DNA of 64,000 nt from Methylomicrobium sp035916875 (GTDB lineage: Bacteria; Pseudomonadota; Gammaproteobacteria; Methylococcales; Methylomonadaceae): positions 55,020 through 119,019 of the forward strand of contig NZ_JAXUHN010000084.1 in the NCBI RefSeq assembly GCF_035916875.1, given 5' to 3'. Positions within the stretch are counted from its first letter, which is position 1. The number at the start of each line of letters is the position of its first letter. Shown here in pieces: positions 36,386-44,054 of the stretch. The translations under genes were made by a program, and so were the position numbers. The notes beneath the pieces are model-generated. The model saw only the letters and a program-made list of their open reading frames with translations. It was not told the origin of the DNA and did no database searches.

Positions 36386-37063
36386 ATGAAAATATTAATC
36401 ATTGAAGACGACACGCAAACCAGAAACTATATAGTCGCTGGTTTAAAAGAGGCGGGTCATACGGTGGATGCGGCGAAAGACGGTCTGGAAGGTTTGTTTC
36501 TCGCTCAAGAAGCCAACCATGATTTGCTTATTGTCGATCGCATGTTACCGGGACTTGATGGACTGAGTTTGGTAAAAAAGCTACGCGGCGCAAGCAACTC
36601 TGTACCGGTATTATTTCTGACCACAATGAGCGGCATTAATGATCGTGTTGAAGGTTTAAATGCCGGGGCGGATGATTATCTGGTTAAGCCTTTCGCATTC
36701 AATGAACTGGATGCACGGGTGAACGCGTTGCTACGTAGACCCAGAGAAACCGTAGAAATGAAAGTTTTACGCGTTTGCGGCATTGAAATTGATCTGATGA
36801 AAAGAGTAGTCAAACGCGATGGACAACTGATCGACCTTCAACCCACTGAATTTCGCCTGCTTGAATATTTGGTTCGTCATGCAGGACAAGTTGTCACTCG
36901 CACTATGCTGCTTGAGAATGTCTGGGATTTTCATTTCGACCCCAAAACCAATATTGTTGAAACCCATATTAGCCGCTTGCGCAGCAAACTGAATACTGGA
37001 AACAAATCCGACATCATCCAGACCGTGCGTGGTGCCGGGTATAGGATTCATGAAACAGCCTAG
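36386..37063 (+). CDS. OmpR-family response regulator
   Basis: From ATG 36386 (MKILIIEDD) the protein has 225 residues. The receiver has acidic D8/D9, phospho-acceptor D51 (LLIVDRMLPG), T79 and K101 (DDYLVKPF), followed by a winged-helix domain with LQPTEFRLLEYLVRHAGQV and HISRLRSKLNTG. It resembles heavy-metal or envelope regulators of the CusR/QseB class. Translation could also start at ATG 36350, four bases after the PepSY stop, adding MNAGETPRHFLC, which would run through the terminator stem. The PepSY gene upstream and the kinase gene downstream form an operon. Confidence 0.88.
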   Translation: MKILIIEDDTQTRNYIVAGLKEAGHTVDAAKDGLEGLFLAQEANHDLLIVDRMLPGLDGLSLVKKLRGASNSVPVLFLTTMSGINDRVEGLNAGADDYLVKPFAFNELDARVNALLRRPRETVEMKVLRVCGIEIDLMKRVVKRDGQLIDLQPTEFRLLEYLVRHAGQVVTRTMLLENVWDFHFDPKTNIVETHISRLRSKLNTGNKSDIIQTVRGAGYRIHETA

Positions 37064-38456
37064 TCTGGTCAGTACCACTAGCTTTAAGTTGTCAACTCTC
37101 TATTTAGGGTTGTTTTTGTGCTCTTTTCTGGCGATTGGCATAACGGTTTATTTCTTAACCCATCATACCCTTGAACAGCAGCTTAAAAGTAACATTGATT
37201 CAGAAGTCAACCGTCTTAAAGCAGAGTACGAGACCGGCGGATCGCCTGAATTAATCACCGAGATTAACGAGCTGCTAGATTCAAACTCTCAGTATTCTAA
37301 AAAGTACGGCTTGGTAAATCAGCAAGGCGAGTTGGTCGCCGGAAATTTTAGCGATTTCAAGCTCGCGGAAGGATGGCAAACCCTCGTAGCCGCGGAGTCT
37401 AAAAACAATAATGAAGAAGAGCACCCCGAGCTAATGGCTCATGTCATTGTCCTGCCCAATCGCCTTTGGCTGGGTGTAGGTCATGACAGTGAGTATATTG
37501 AAGAAACCGGCGAAGCGATTATTCAATCGTTTTTATGGGGCGTCGTGTTGGTGATTGCTCTGGGTGTAGCGAGCGGATTTTATATTAGCCGTACCTTCCT
37601 AAAAAAAATTGCCGGTATTACCCAATCCGCGCAAGCCATTATTGCAGGCGACTTAAGCCACCGTTTAGCAGTTTCGAAAAACCAGGATGAGTTGGACAAG
37701 CTGGCGTTATTGCTCAATCGCATGCTGGATAAAATCGCTGCCTTGATAGAGAACGTGCAACAGGTTTCCAACGATATTGCCCATGATTTGCGCACACCGG
37801 TCAGTCGTTTGAAATTCAGGCTTGAAGAGGCACTGAAAGCGAATCTGTCAAAAACTCAATATCACGAACGGATCGCTTCCGCCCTTGCCGAAGTTGACAC
37901 CATCCTGGATACCTTTGCCGCCCTACTGAGGATTTCTCAGATTGAATCCCAATCCCGCCGCAGCGGCTTCAAGGTCGTCAATCTAAGCGATGTCGTCGTT
38001 TCCGTAGCCGATGCGTTGATTCCCGTAGCTGAGGAACAAGGAAAAATCATTGCCACTGACATTGAACAACGTCTTGAAATATACGGCGATAAAGATTTGT
38101 TAACGCAACTGGTCTTTAATCTGCTTGAAAATGCTATTTTACACACGCCCGAACACACCCGAATTGCAGCCAGTTTGAAATCGTCGGGCCTTAATCTCGA
38201 ATTGATCATTGCCGACAACGGCCCAGGCATTAGCGAAGCGCATCGTCAGAGAGTCTTTCAGCGTTTTTATCGACTGGAACAAAGCCGGACCACAGCAGGA
38301 AACGGCTTAGGTTTAAGCATAGTCGCCGCCATTGTCGACCTTCATCAAGGCAGCATAGCAATGGCCGACAATAGGCCGGGACTTAAAGTTCTGGTCGACC
38401 TGAACAGCATTCAGAACAATGAGGCTAGCGACGGAAGCCAGGCAACAAGGAGATAG
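37050..38456 (+). CDS. Sensor histidine kinase, partner of the OmpR-family regulator
   Basis: The 468-residue kinase starts at ATG 37050 (14-base overlap with the regulator gene, AGGAT upstream). It has a first membrane helix (LSTLYLGLFLCSFLAIGITVYF), a periplasmic sensor of about 120 residues, a second helix (FLWGVVLVIALGVASGFYI), a HAMP domain, the H box VSNDIAHDLRTPVSR and the ATP-binding N and G boxes (LVFNLLENAILHTP, IADNGPGISEAHR, GNGLGLSIVAA). The sensed signal is unknown; the PepSY neighbour suggests metal or envelope status. Confidence 0.9.
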   Translation: MKQPSLVSTTSFKLSTLYLGLFLCSFLAIGITVYFLTHHTLEQQLKSNIDSEVNRLKAEYETGGSPELITEINELLDSNSQYSKKYGLVNQQGELVAGNFSDFKLAEGWQTLVAAESKNNNEEEHPELMAHVIVLPNRLWLGVGHDSEYIEETGEAIIQSFLWGVVLVIALGVASGFYISRTFLKKIAGITQSAQAIIAGDLSHRLAVSKNQDELDKLALLLNRMLDKIAALIENVQQVSNDIAHDLRTPVSRLKFRLEEALKANLSKTQYHERIASALAEVDTILDTFAALLRISQIESQSRRSGFKVVNLSDVVVSVADALIPVAEEQGKIIATDIEQRLEIYGDKDLLTQLVFNLLENAILHTPEHTRIAASLKSSGLNLELIIADNGPGISEAHRQRVFQRFYRLEQSRTTAGNGLGLSIVAAIVDLHQGSIAMADNRPGLKVLVDLNSIQNNEASDGSQATRR

Positions 38457-38458
38457 CC

Positions 38459-38614
38459 ATGCGTATGCTATGTTTTTTTACCCTTTTAGTCATCACCCTT
38501 CTTGAGATTGGCCCTGTTCCTATCTCCGGACTGCTGTTAATGTGGGTCGTGCTGTTTCGGCCGCCTTGGTTTTACGACTTGGTCCAGAAAATATATGGCA
38601 AAAATAAAAAATAA
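38459..38614 (+). CDS. 51-residue membrane protein after the histidine kinase
   Basis: The small frame begins with ATG 38459, two bases after the kinase stop, and has an ideal AAGGAG ribosome binding site 7 bases before. The product opens MRMLCFFTLLVITLLEIGPV, continues through a second hydrophobic part ISGLLLMWVVLFRPPWF and ends in a basic tail (KIYGKNKK). It should sit in the inner membrane with one or two helices. No known family is recognised. Coupling to the kinase suggests a small regulator of the system or the start of a lost efflux operon. Confidence 0.65.
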   Translation: MRMLCFFTLLVITLLEIGPVPISGLLLMWVVLFRPPWFYDLVQKIYGKNKK

Positions 38615-38778
38615 CGCCATAACCGGCTTGCTGACAGGCTTATTGGGTTTATCCTAAAAAGATCAGTTGATCGAGAAGTAGTTTTGTAAGTAACTGTCCT
38701 GATTAAATAAAAATTTCCTCGAAAACCCACCCAAAAGTAACTGCTCCGCAGTTGGATTTAAATCGCTGAAGAAGTTGA

Positions 38779-39045
38779 TTTTATTGGGCTATAGCAATTC
38801 AGGAAATCACTAAACTGCTCTTTTCCGAAAACGCAGGTATGCTTCATGTGATCAACGTGCAACAAGGCCAAGGGGTTCCTGTCGGAACCCCGCTATTGCA
38901 GTTGGTTGATAAGAATCAGCGGGTCGTGCGCTTGGGCATTGAACACGAGGACTTGGAGCATTTGCAACTTAAACAAATGGTATTTGCTGCTGGCCAATAC
39001 CAAGTTGCAAAACTCGGAGCAAATAGCCCAAACGGTGTTGCGTAA
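38779..39045 (+). pseudogene. Remnant of an HlyD/RND-type efflux adaptor
   Basis: The frame has no valid start for a full gene and reads, after a stop at 38776-38778, FYWAIAIQEITKLLF and then GMLHVINVQQGQGVPVG and TPLLQLVDKNQRVVRLGIE, which match the beta-barrel/lipoyl part of efflux periplasmic adaptors. Only about 80 codons remain out of 350-450. It lies where an RND efflux operon would follow a two-component system, so the operon has probably been deleted. 38615-38778 holds no gene. Confidence 0.65.
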
Positions 39046-39084
39046 TTGAAACCGAAATTCAGGAAGCTATTTTTGACCCGATCC

Positions 39085-39624
39085 TTACTGGTGAGAGTCC
39101 TGCAAATATTCATCCTTCAAATGAATATAATGCGCTGCCGAATATTCGAGAAACTCTTTTTCTGAGTCGGTCAGCGGCCGTTTTTTCTGTGCGGGCGCGC
39201 CGACATATAAATGACCGCTTTCAAGCCGTTTGCCCGGCGGCACCAAAGCGCCGGCGCCTAACATTACATAGTCTTCCAATATCGCATCATCCATGATGAT
39301 CGCGCCGATGCCGACCAGGCAATAATTGCCGATCGTACAGGCATGCGCGACCGCCCGATGACCGATCGTAACGCCCTTCCCTATCGTCAACGGATAGCCT
39401 TGGGTCGTGAACTTGCCGTAATGCGTCACATGCAACACCGAGCCGTCTTGCACGTTGGTGCCGTCGCCGATTTTGATGCTTTCGACATCGCCCCGAATCA
39501 CGACCGAAGGCCAGATCGAAACATCGTCGCCGATCGTCACATTGCCGATCACCGTCGCATTATCATCGATATAGACGCGCTCGCCGATGATCGGCTGTTT
39601 ATTTTTAAAACTTCTGAGTGTCAC
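39085..39624 (-). CDS. Gamma-carbonic anhydrase-like protein (YrdA/PaaY family)
   Basis: The 179-residue protein is a left-handed beta-helix of hexapeptide repeats (IGDDVSIWPSVVIRGDVESI, IGDGTNVQDGSVLHVTHYGK) with metal-binding histidines in HVTH and in IGHRAVAHACTIG. The family includes YrdA and PaaY, trimers with a metal at subunit interfaces; many lack confirmed carbonic anhydrase activity, PaaY being a thioesterase. The C-terminal helix (EKEFLEYSAAHYIHLKDEY) is typical. It is a single gene on the minus strand. Confidence 0.88.
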   Translation of the reverse strand: MTLRSFKNKQPIIGERVYIDDNATVIGNVTIGDDVSIWPSVVIRGDVESIKIGDGTNVQDGSVLHVTHYGKFTTQGYPLTIGKGVTIGHRAVAHACTIGNYCLVGIGAIIMDDAILEDYVMLGAGALVPPGKRLESGHLYVGAPAQKKRPLTDSEKEFLEYSAAHYIHLKDEYLQDSHQ

Positions 39625-39827
39625 GCTTGCCCCTTAGATTATCGTTCCCATTGATGCCCGTAAGTATACGCTTATGGGCGAGACGAGTTATCTTAACCGT
39701 CCCTAACGTTTAAACCAAATTTTCGGCAAATCGGCGCAGCCCGAAAAAACTCCTACCCGCCCATTGCAACGGATAGTACCCCGCGAAGCAACGATTGATC
39801 CAAAATTGCCAGTGCATCATGTTCTGT

Positions 39828-40028
39828 TTATAAGTCCTGTTTAATATCCCCTTTCAACGTCGGCCAACGCATAAACGCAAACACCCAAATCATCGCAATA
39901 TTGACGACCGGAATCAGCAGTACCAGCGTCCACCAACCGTCGAATCCGGCTTTTTGAATGATCCGAAAACCCAACCACAAGCAAAATCCGGCATAGATCG
40001 GCAGCAGGATATAAAATAGCGGCATCAT
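39828..40028 (-). CDS. Small two-helix membrane protein (paralogue B)
   Basis: From ATG 40028 this 66-residue protein has two membrane helices: MPLFYILLPIYAGFCLWLGF and GWWTLVLLIPVVNIAMIWVFAF, ending in MRWPTLKGDIKQDL. It overlaps the upstream paralogue by four bases (ATGA). The two proteins share the pattern [KR]AGF..W..L..[LI]PV..[IL]....F..WP, indicating a tandem duplication. No function is known. A longer frame opening at 40133 is out of keeping with the paralogue. Confidence 0.65.
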   Translation of the reverse strand: MMPLFYILLPIYAGFCLWLGFRIIQKAGFDGWWTLVLLIPVVNIAMIWVFAFMRWPTLKGDIKQDL

Positions 40029-40231
40029 GGATTGCGCTCCATTTCCCCCTGGCGGTTGGGCCAGGGCAAAAAAGCCAACTGCAGAAAAATCAGCAATAAG
40101 CCGAAAACCGGCAAAAACACCAGCGCAGCCCAAGCCGGATTAAAACCGGCTTTTCGATAGATCAAACAAACCGGAAGAAAAATAAAGAGTCCCAGAATGA
40201 ATACCTGGAATAGATCGGGAAACATCATCAT
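40025..40231 (-). CDS. Small two-helix membrane protein (paralogue A)
   Basis: From ATG 40231, which has an excellent AAGGAGG ribosome binding site, the protein has 68 residues. It contains helices FQVFILGLFIFLPVCLIY and AALVFLPVFGLLLIFLQLAFL around a KAGFNPAW turn and ends PWPNRQGEMERNP. The frame is open further upstream, but the ribosome binding site fixes the start. It is translationally coupled to paralogue B downstream. Confidence 0.68.
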   Translation of the reverse strand: MMMFPDLFQVFILGLFIFLPVCLIYRKAGFNPAWAALVFLPVFGLLLIFLQLAFLPWPNRQGEMERNP

Positions 40232-40414
40232 GCGTCGCCTCCTTGTTATAGTAAAGACATGCCTGATCGCAGAGTTTAACCGTAAATGCGGAAGCCATGC
40301 GACCCTTTTGTCACAGGGTAAAAACGTAACCCTTCTTCGTCCCGCTACCCGCAAAATGGTTGCGCGGAATATTTTGTACCGTTTGCCACGAACATAACCG
40401 CCGATTTCCCCCTA

Positions 40415-41440
40415 ATGATTTTTCAAAGCGCCTTCAAACCGGCATGGTGGCTAAAAAACCGCCACCTGCAAACGATCTTTCCGGCCTTTTTTCGAAATGC
40501 GCGGCCTACCGAAACACTGAGAAGGGAGCGATTAATCACACCGGATAACGATTTTCTCGACATCGACTGCTGTGGCGAATCCGGACAGCCGGTCGTGATT
40601 TTATTGCACGGCCTGACCGGAAGCTCGGAGTCGGGCTACATTAAAGGCTTGCAGCACACGCTGGCGAAACTCGGGCTGCGCACCGTCGCATTGAATTTCC
40701 GTGGCTGCAGCGGAGAATCGAACCGCTTGGCCCGCTGCTATCACTCCGGGGAAACCGAGGACGTTCATTTCCTCTATCAAACCTTGCGCGCACGCGAACC
40801 GGAAACGCCGATGGCCGCGATCGGTTTTTCGCTGGGCGGCAACGTGCTGCTGAAATGGCTCGGGGAACAGGGCAACCGTGTTGATTTGTTCGCCGCGATC
40901 GCGGTATCTGTGCCGCTGGTGCTGAGCATCTGCGCGAGCAAACTCGATAGCGGGTTTTCGAAAATTTATCGTAAAAACCTGCTCAACGAACTCAAGCACT
41001 ATGTTCGTTTGAAACTGCAACACCTTGAAACCCTGGGTATCGAGGCGGAAGCCGAAAAAATCAGACAACTGGGCGACCTCGCCAGCATAGACTCGTTTTG
41101 GCAATACGATGATGTCGTCGTCGCGAAACTGCACGGCTACCGAGATGTGCACGATTACTATCAGCGTTCCAGCTCTCGTCAGTTTCTCAAATCGATCACC
41201 GTGCCGACCTTGGTCATCCAGGCAGCCGACGATCCTTTCATGACCGTCGAAGTGCTCCCCGAAGAACATGAACTATCGCCAACCGTGCTCCTGGAAATAG
41301 CGCAAAGCGGCGGTCACGTCGGTTTCGTGACCGGCGTCTACCCTTTCCGTCCACGCTACTGGTTGGAACAAAGAATTCCGGAGTTTTTGTTGCAGCATAT
41401 AAAATCTTCCAAACTACAGTCCGACACTGGAACTTCCTAA
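40415..41440 (+). CDS. yheT: YheT-family alpha/beta hydrolase
   Basis: The 341-residue protein begins with the typical WWLKNRHLQTIFPAF stretch of YheT hydrolases. It has the oxyanion HGLTGSSES, the nucleophile elbow GFSLGGNVLLKWLGEQG (Ser near residue 145), a late acid in IQAADDPFMT and the catalytic His in SGGHVGFVTG. Members are predicted esterases of uncertain substrate. It is a single gene on the plus strand, before the tRNA-Thr region. Confidence 0.88.
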   Translation: MIFQSAFKPAWWLKNRHLQTIFPAFFRNARPTETLRRERLITPDNDFLDIDCCGESGQPVVILLHGLTGSSESGYIKGLQHTLAKLGLRTVALNFRGCSGESNRLARCYHSGETEDVHFLYQTLRAREPETPMAAIGFSLGGNVLLKWLGEQGNRVDLFAAIAVSVPLVLSICASKLDSGFSKIYRKNLLNELKHYVRLKLQHLETLGIEAEAEKIRQLGDLASIDSFWQYDDVVVAKLHGYRDVHDYYQRSSSRQFLKSITVPTLVIQAADDPFMTVEVLPEEHELSPTVLLEIAQSGGHVGFVTGVYPFRPRYWLEQRIPEFLLQHIKSSKLQSDTGTS

Positions 41441-41794
41441 TGTTTAGGAATGGATTCATCGATGCAAATTTTGCATGAAGGGCTTAAAATAATTCGTCAG
41501 TTATGATTTAATATGCTGCTCTTATAAGCCCCATTCCAAACTAATGTAACTCGGTTGGCAGAGTAACTGATTCGTCAACGCGACACAGTGACGGAGGCGG
41601 AAGATATGCGGTACAATGCCCGGGGACAGCAAGCTATCTGACTACTAAGTAAGTGCATGTGCAAAATAAACCCGGCATTTTTTAGAACGCCTTGTGAAAG
41701 GTGGTAATAAAAACAATAGCATGCCTGAAATTGCTGGCTGGATAAATATGCATAGGTACTTAGTATAGACACAGTTCGAGCTAATTTTGGTTTT
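41441..41794. other. Spacer with a degraded tRNA-Thr 5' half
   Basis: The only structure seen is a tRNA-like segment at about 41545-41583 (TGTAACTCGGTTGGCAGAG and then ATTCGTCAACGCGA), which aligns with the 5' half of the intact tRNA-Thr downstream with many matches. It lacks the 3' half. The rest holds no gene. Confidence 0.5.
41545..41583 (+). pseudogene. Degenerate 5' half of tRNA-Thr
   Basis: The segment TGTA[A]CTC[G]GTTGG[C]AGAG mirrors D-arm and anticodon stem of tRNA-Thr at 41795 with scattered substitutions, and keeps the ATTCGT anticodon-loop region. No T-arm or acceptor 3' strand follows. Confidence 0.5.
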
Positions 41795-41870
41795 GCCGGT
41801 GTAGCTCAGTTGGTAGAGCAGCGCATTCGTAATGCGAAGGTCGTAGGTTCGACTCCTATCATCGGCACCA
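41795..41870 (+). tRNA. tRNA-Thr (anticodon CGT)
   Basis: A 76-base cloverleaf: acceptor GCCGGTG/CATCGGC with one G-T pair, D-arm GCTCAGTTGGTAGAGC, anticodon stem-loop GCATTCGTAATGC with anticodon CGT (reads ACG, Thr), T-arm GTAGGTTCGACTCCTAT, and encoded CCA end. It lies at the start of a gene-poor accessory stretch. Confidence 0.93.
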
Positions 41871-42465
41871 GTTAATTCCGCAAGCTGACTGAATCAAGTG
41901 AAAATTTGGTTTGGTATTCTGATAGTGCCGCTATTTTTGCGAAAGCTTGTTTTGGGCATCCGAGCCCAAGCAAGCGACAAAAATTACGCGGCAGCTATTT
42001 GCCTTCGGCGCCCCGATTCGCCCGTTCCGACCCAACAAGGGGATCAGCGCTTCGCTTCGCAATGACTTTACGCCGTGTCGTGATGCCTTGCAGGTTTGCT
42101 CCGCTTCGCTTTGCAAACCCGCCCGGCGCTACGGCTATCGGAAACTAAAAATCTTCGCTTTGCCTTGCTCCGCTTCCAAGATTTTCAGCATCAGTCGCAA
42201 GGCCTTGCGCGGTGCCAGCTTTGCCAGTGCCGCCCATTTACGTTAGGCCATTGAAGAATTCATTGTGAGTTATTCCCAAAATCCACGACCTTTCAAATGG
42301 CGAAAATAAGAAGTGCGTGGCAGCCAACTCAGAAACACTATCGTTAGTTTATGCAATTAAGCACTAGTTTAATATAGAGCCCCGTTCACACTCCGGCTGA
42401 ATGCCGGCTTCTACGGCGTATCCTTACGCCGCGCAATGTGTGACAGGATTGTGCGGTTTTAGGGC
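41871..42465. other. Gene-free stretch downstream of tRNA-Thr
   Basis: No credible gene is seen. The stretch contains pyrimidine-rich CGCTTCGCTTCGC-type runs (about 42045-42060 and 42090-42110) and ends in a three-way-junction inverted repeat (42386-42443). Small plus-strand frames here lack ribosome binding sites and have odd composition. Confidence 0.35.
42386..42443. repeat. Nested inverted repeat able to form a three-way junction
   Basis: TCACAC (42386-42391) pairs with GTGTGA (42438-42443); inside are two hairpins, CCGGC/GCCGG (42393-42397/42403-42407) and GGCGTA/TACGCC (42415-42420/42425-42430). It lies 23 bases after the stop of the minus-strand gene 42466-43071 and could end its transcript or be a repeated element. 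Confidence 0.55.
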
Positions 42466-43071
42466 TTAAGAGCATTGCCCCTGATAATCGCCGTGACCTA
42501 AATGCCCTTTTAAAGCAGACTGAGGTATCCACAGTGTTTTTTGCGCGGGCGTATTAGGTTTATGACAAATCTCCACTTTTCCTGTTGTTCCGCTATTAGC
42601 ATTAGGACCAGGACTAGGCAATCCGTAGAAATCGGTGTTGAGTACGCGTGTGCTAGTTGCATCCGATACTTCAAAGGTAGGGATAAGATGGTAACACCCG
42701 TTCAAGGGGTCCACTGAACCAGCGTTGGGGTTAAAAGCCGGGTCAAATTGTGGGGAAAAGTCGATATGTGCGCGTAGCGGCGTAGTGGCACCAAGGGGCG
42801 GCGTAGCAAACTGTATCGATTGGCCATGGCCGCCGTCAATAGTGAATGTAGTTGGTAACGGTGATGGTGGCTGTAGGATAACACCATTCAAGTCAAGGAA
42901 TGACAGGGTAAAGCTGCACGATTTGTTTGGGCTGCTGTCAACGTTGGTGATATTCAGTCGGGGAGTTTGTCCCTGGAATACGCTGACTATACCGGAATCG
43001 GCTACGGTCGCAGCAAATGAAGAAGTGCTCGCTATAATGGCAAAAACGCCAAGAATATGATTGTATTTCAT
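42466..43071 (-). CDS. Exported protein with a C-terminal ICH...HGD..G.C motif
   Basis: The 201-residue protein has a signal peptide (MKYNHILGVFAIIASTSSFA, cleavage near residue 20). The middle is beta-rich (SCSFTLSFLDLNGVILQPP, IQFATPPLGATTPLRAHIDF). The C terminus, KVEICHKPNTPAQKTLWIPQ then HLGHGDYQGQC, matches a motif found at the end of many exported bacterial proteins (general form V.ICH.P....T..I...A...HL.HGD..G.C). Its role is unknown; conserved Cys and His suggest metal binding or a disulfide. It lies in the accessory region. Confidence 0.7.
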   Translation of the reverse strand: MKYNHILGVFAIIASTSSFAATVADSGIVSVFQGQTPRLNITNVDSSPNKSCSFTLSFLDLNGVILQPPSPLPTTFTIDGGHGQSIQFATPPLGATTPLRAHIDFSPQFDPAFNPNAGSVDPLNGCYHLIPTFEVSDATSTRVLNTDFYGLPSPGPNANSGTTGKVEICHKPNTPAQKTLWIPQSALKGHLGHGDYQGQCS

Positions 43072-43409
43072 AAAGTCTCCTTAGATAAATCCAGTGAAAT
43101 CAAAAAAACATAGAAATTGGTAAACTGACGAGATTCCTATGACATTAGGCTAAAGGTGGATATTCACTAATATAAAGGATGGTCACGGTGAGTTCAACCG
43201 CTTCAGTACCGTTTCTTGCGATTCATTGAGATAGGTCTGATCAAAATCAGCTCGCTTTCAACCCATCATATTGGAGACAATCGAGTGGGAGAACTTCATA
43301 GGCCTTTGCAATCAGCATCGCCCAAAGATAAGCGAAGCTAACCTGTCAATGTGATATTTTATACAGTCTAACTTTTGAAGTTGTCAGATCAAATACAGAG
43401 TTTTACACA
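43072..43409. other. Gene-free stretch between the exported protein and the 43-residue protein gene
   Basis: No open frame with a ribosome binding site is seen. It should contain the promoter of the exported protein gene (minus strand); no clear -35/-10 pair was recognised. Confidence 0.35.
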
Positions 43410-43439
43410 AAAGCCCATCGATCGCGAATGATGGGCTTT
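43410..43439 (-). terminator. Intrinsic terminator after the 43-residue protein gene
   Basis: On the minus strand AAAGCCCATC (43439-43430) pairs with GATGGGCTTT (43419-43410) with a 10-base loop, followed by TGTGTAAAAC. It lies 35 bases after the stop codon. Confidence 0.6.
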
Positions 43440-43474
43440 CGGCAACCGGGCAAGGCAGCACTATCGCATAGCCC

Positions 43475-43606
43475 CTATTGACTGTTATCATCCCTACTCT
43501 CGTCATCGCTATCCACTTCATTTGGCAATGCGCCAAGCTTCGTGATCATCACGATAGTTAGCACGACAGCCGACGCCATCACGATTTCAAATACCATTCT
43601 CAACAT
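43475..43606 (-). CDS. 43-residue membrane protein
   Basis: This small frame starts at ATG 43606 with AAAAGGTGG as ribosome binding site. The product has one membrane helix (MVFEIVMASAVVLTIVMITK) and a very acidic tail (NEVDSDDESRDDNSQ). The gene is bounded on both sides by hairpin terminators (43410-43439 and 43666-43695), which supports its being a real unit. No family is recognised. Confidence 0.55.
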   Translation of the reverse strand: MLRMVFEIVMASAVVLTIVMITKLGALPNEVDSDDESRDDNSQ

Positions 43607-43665
43607 TGCTGCCACCTTTTAGGGCTTATTTTTAGCCCGGTTCTGCATGAGTAGATAAGCGTAAA

Positions 43666-43695
43666 CAAACGGACGAGGTAAACATCGTCCGTTTG
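43666..43695 (-). terminator. Intrinsic terminator after the SmbP-like gene
   Basis: On the minus strand CAAACGGACGA (43695-43685) pairs with TCGTCCGTTTG (43676-43666), a perfect 11-bp stem with an 8-base loop, and is followed by TTTACGCTTATC. It lies 15 bases after the stop codon. Confidence 0.7.
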
Positions 43696-43709
43696 CATTG
43701 GGTTAAAAA

Positions 43710-44054
43710 TTATTTATTGCCGGCCTTAAGGTGTTCCTCGGCTTCTTCGGCGGCTTTGGTGGCGGCCTTGACATGCTCATCCCCTTGCATTTTGCCGTGC
43801 TCGATAGCCGATTCCAACGATTTAACCGCAGCATCCATATGAGTTTTCGACCCACCCTTAGCGGCTTCGGCAGCTGCTTTCGCATGAGATAAAGCCGTAG
43901 TCGCATGCTCGACCAATATCGGGCCATGCCCGGCTTTTCCTTCTTCAACTGCGGCTTTGGTATGTTCCAAAGCCGCATCGGCATGCATCTCTGCAGATAC
44001 CGCAAAGCTTAATAAAAACATTAAAACCGCACCGATTAAAGATAATTTTTTCAT
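43710..44054 (-). CDS. smbP: SmbP-like small metal-binding periplasmic protein
   Basis: From ATG 44054 (GAGAGGG ribosome binding site 9 bases upstream) the protein has 114 residues and a signal peptide (MKKLSLIGAVLMFLLSFAVSA). The mature part is a His-rich helical bundle with repeats of the type LEHTKAAVEEGKAGHG, ATTALSHAKAAAEAAKGG and SAIEHGKMQGDEHVKAA, as in SmbP of Nitrosomonas europaea, which binds copper and other divalent metals. It may buffer metals in the periplasm, which would be useful in a copper-dependent organism. The frame opens further at 44087, but the ribosome binding site sets the start. Confidence 0.82.
   Translation of the reverse strand: MKKLSLIGAVLMFLLSFAVSAEMHADAALEHTKAAVEEGKAGHGPILVEHATTALSHAKAAAEAAKGGSKTHMDAAVKSLESAIEHGKMQGDEHVKAATKAAEEAEEHLKAGNK

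Noticed and set aside
41906..42246. Small frames with CTTCGCTTCGC-type runs after the tRNA
   Set aside because: The composition is biased by short repeats, there is no ribosome binding site, and no family is recognised.
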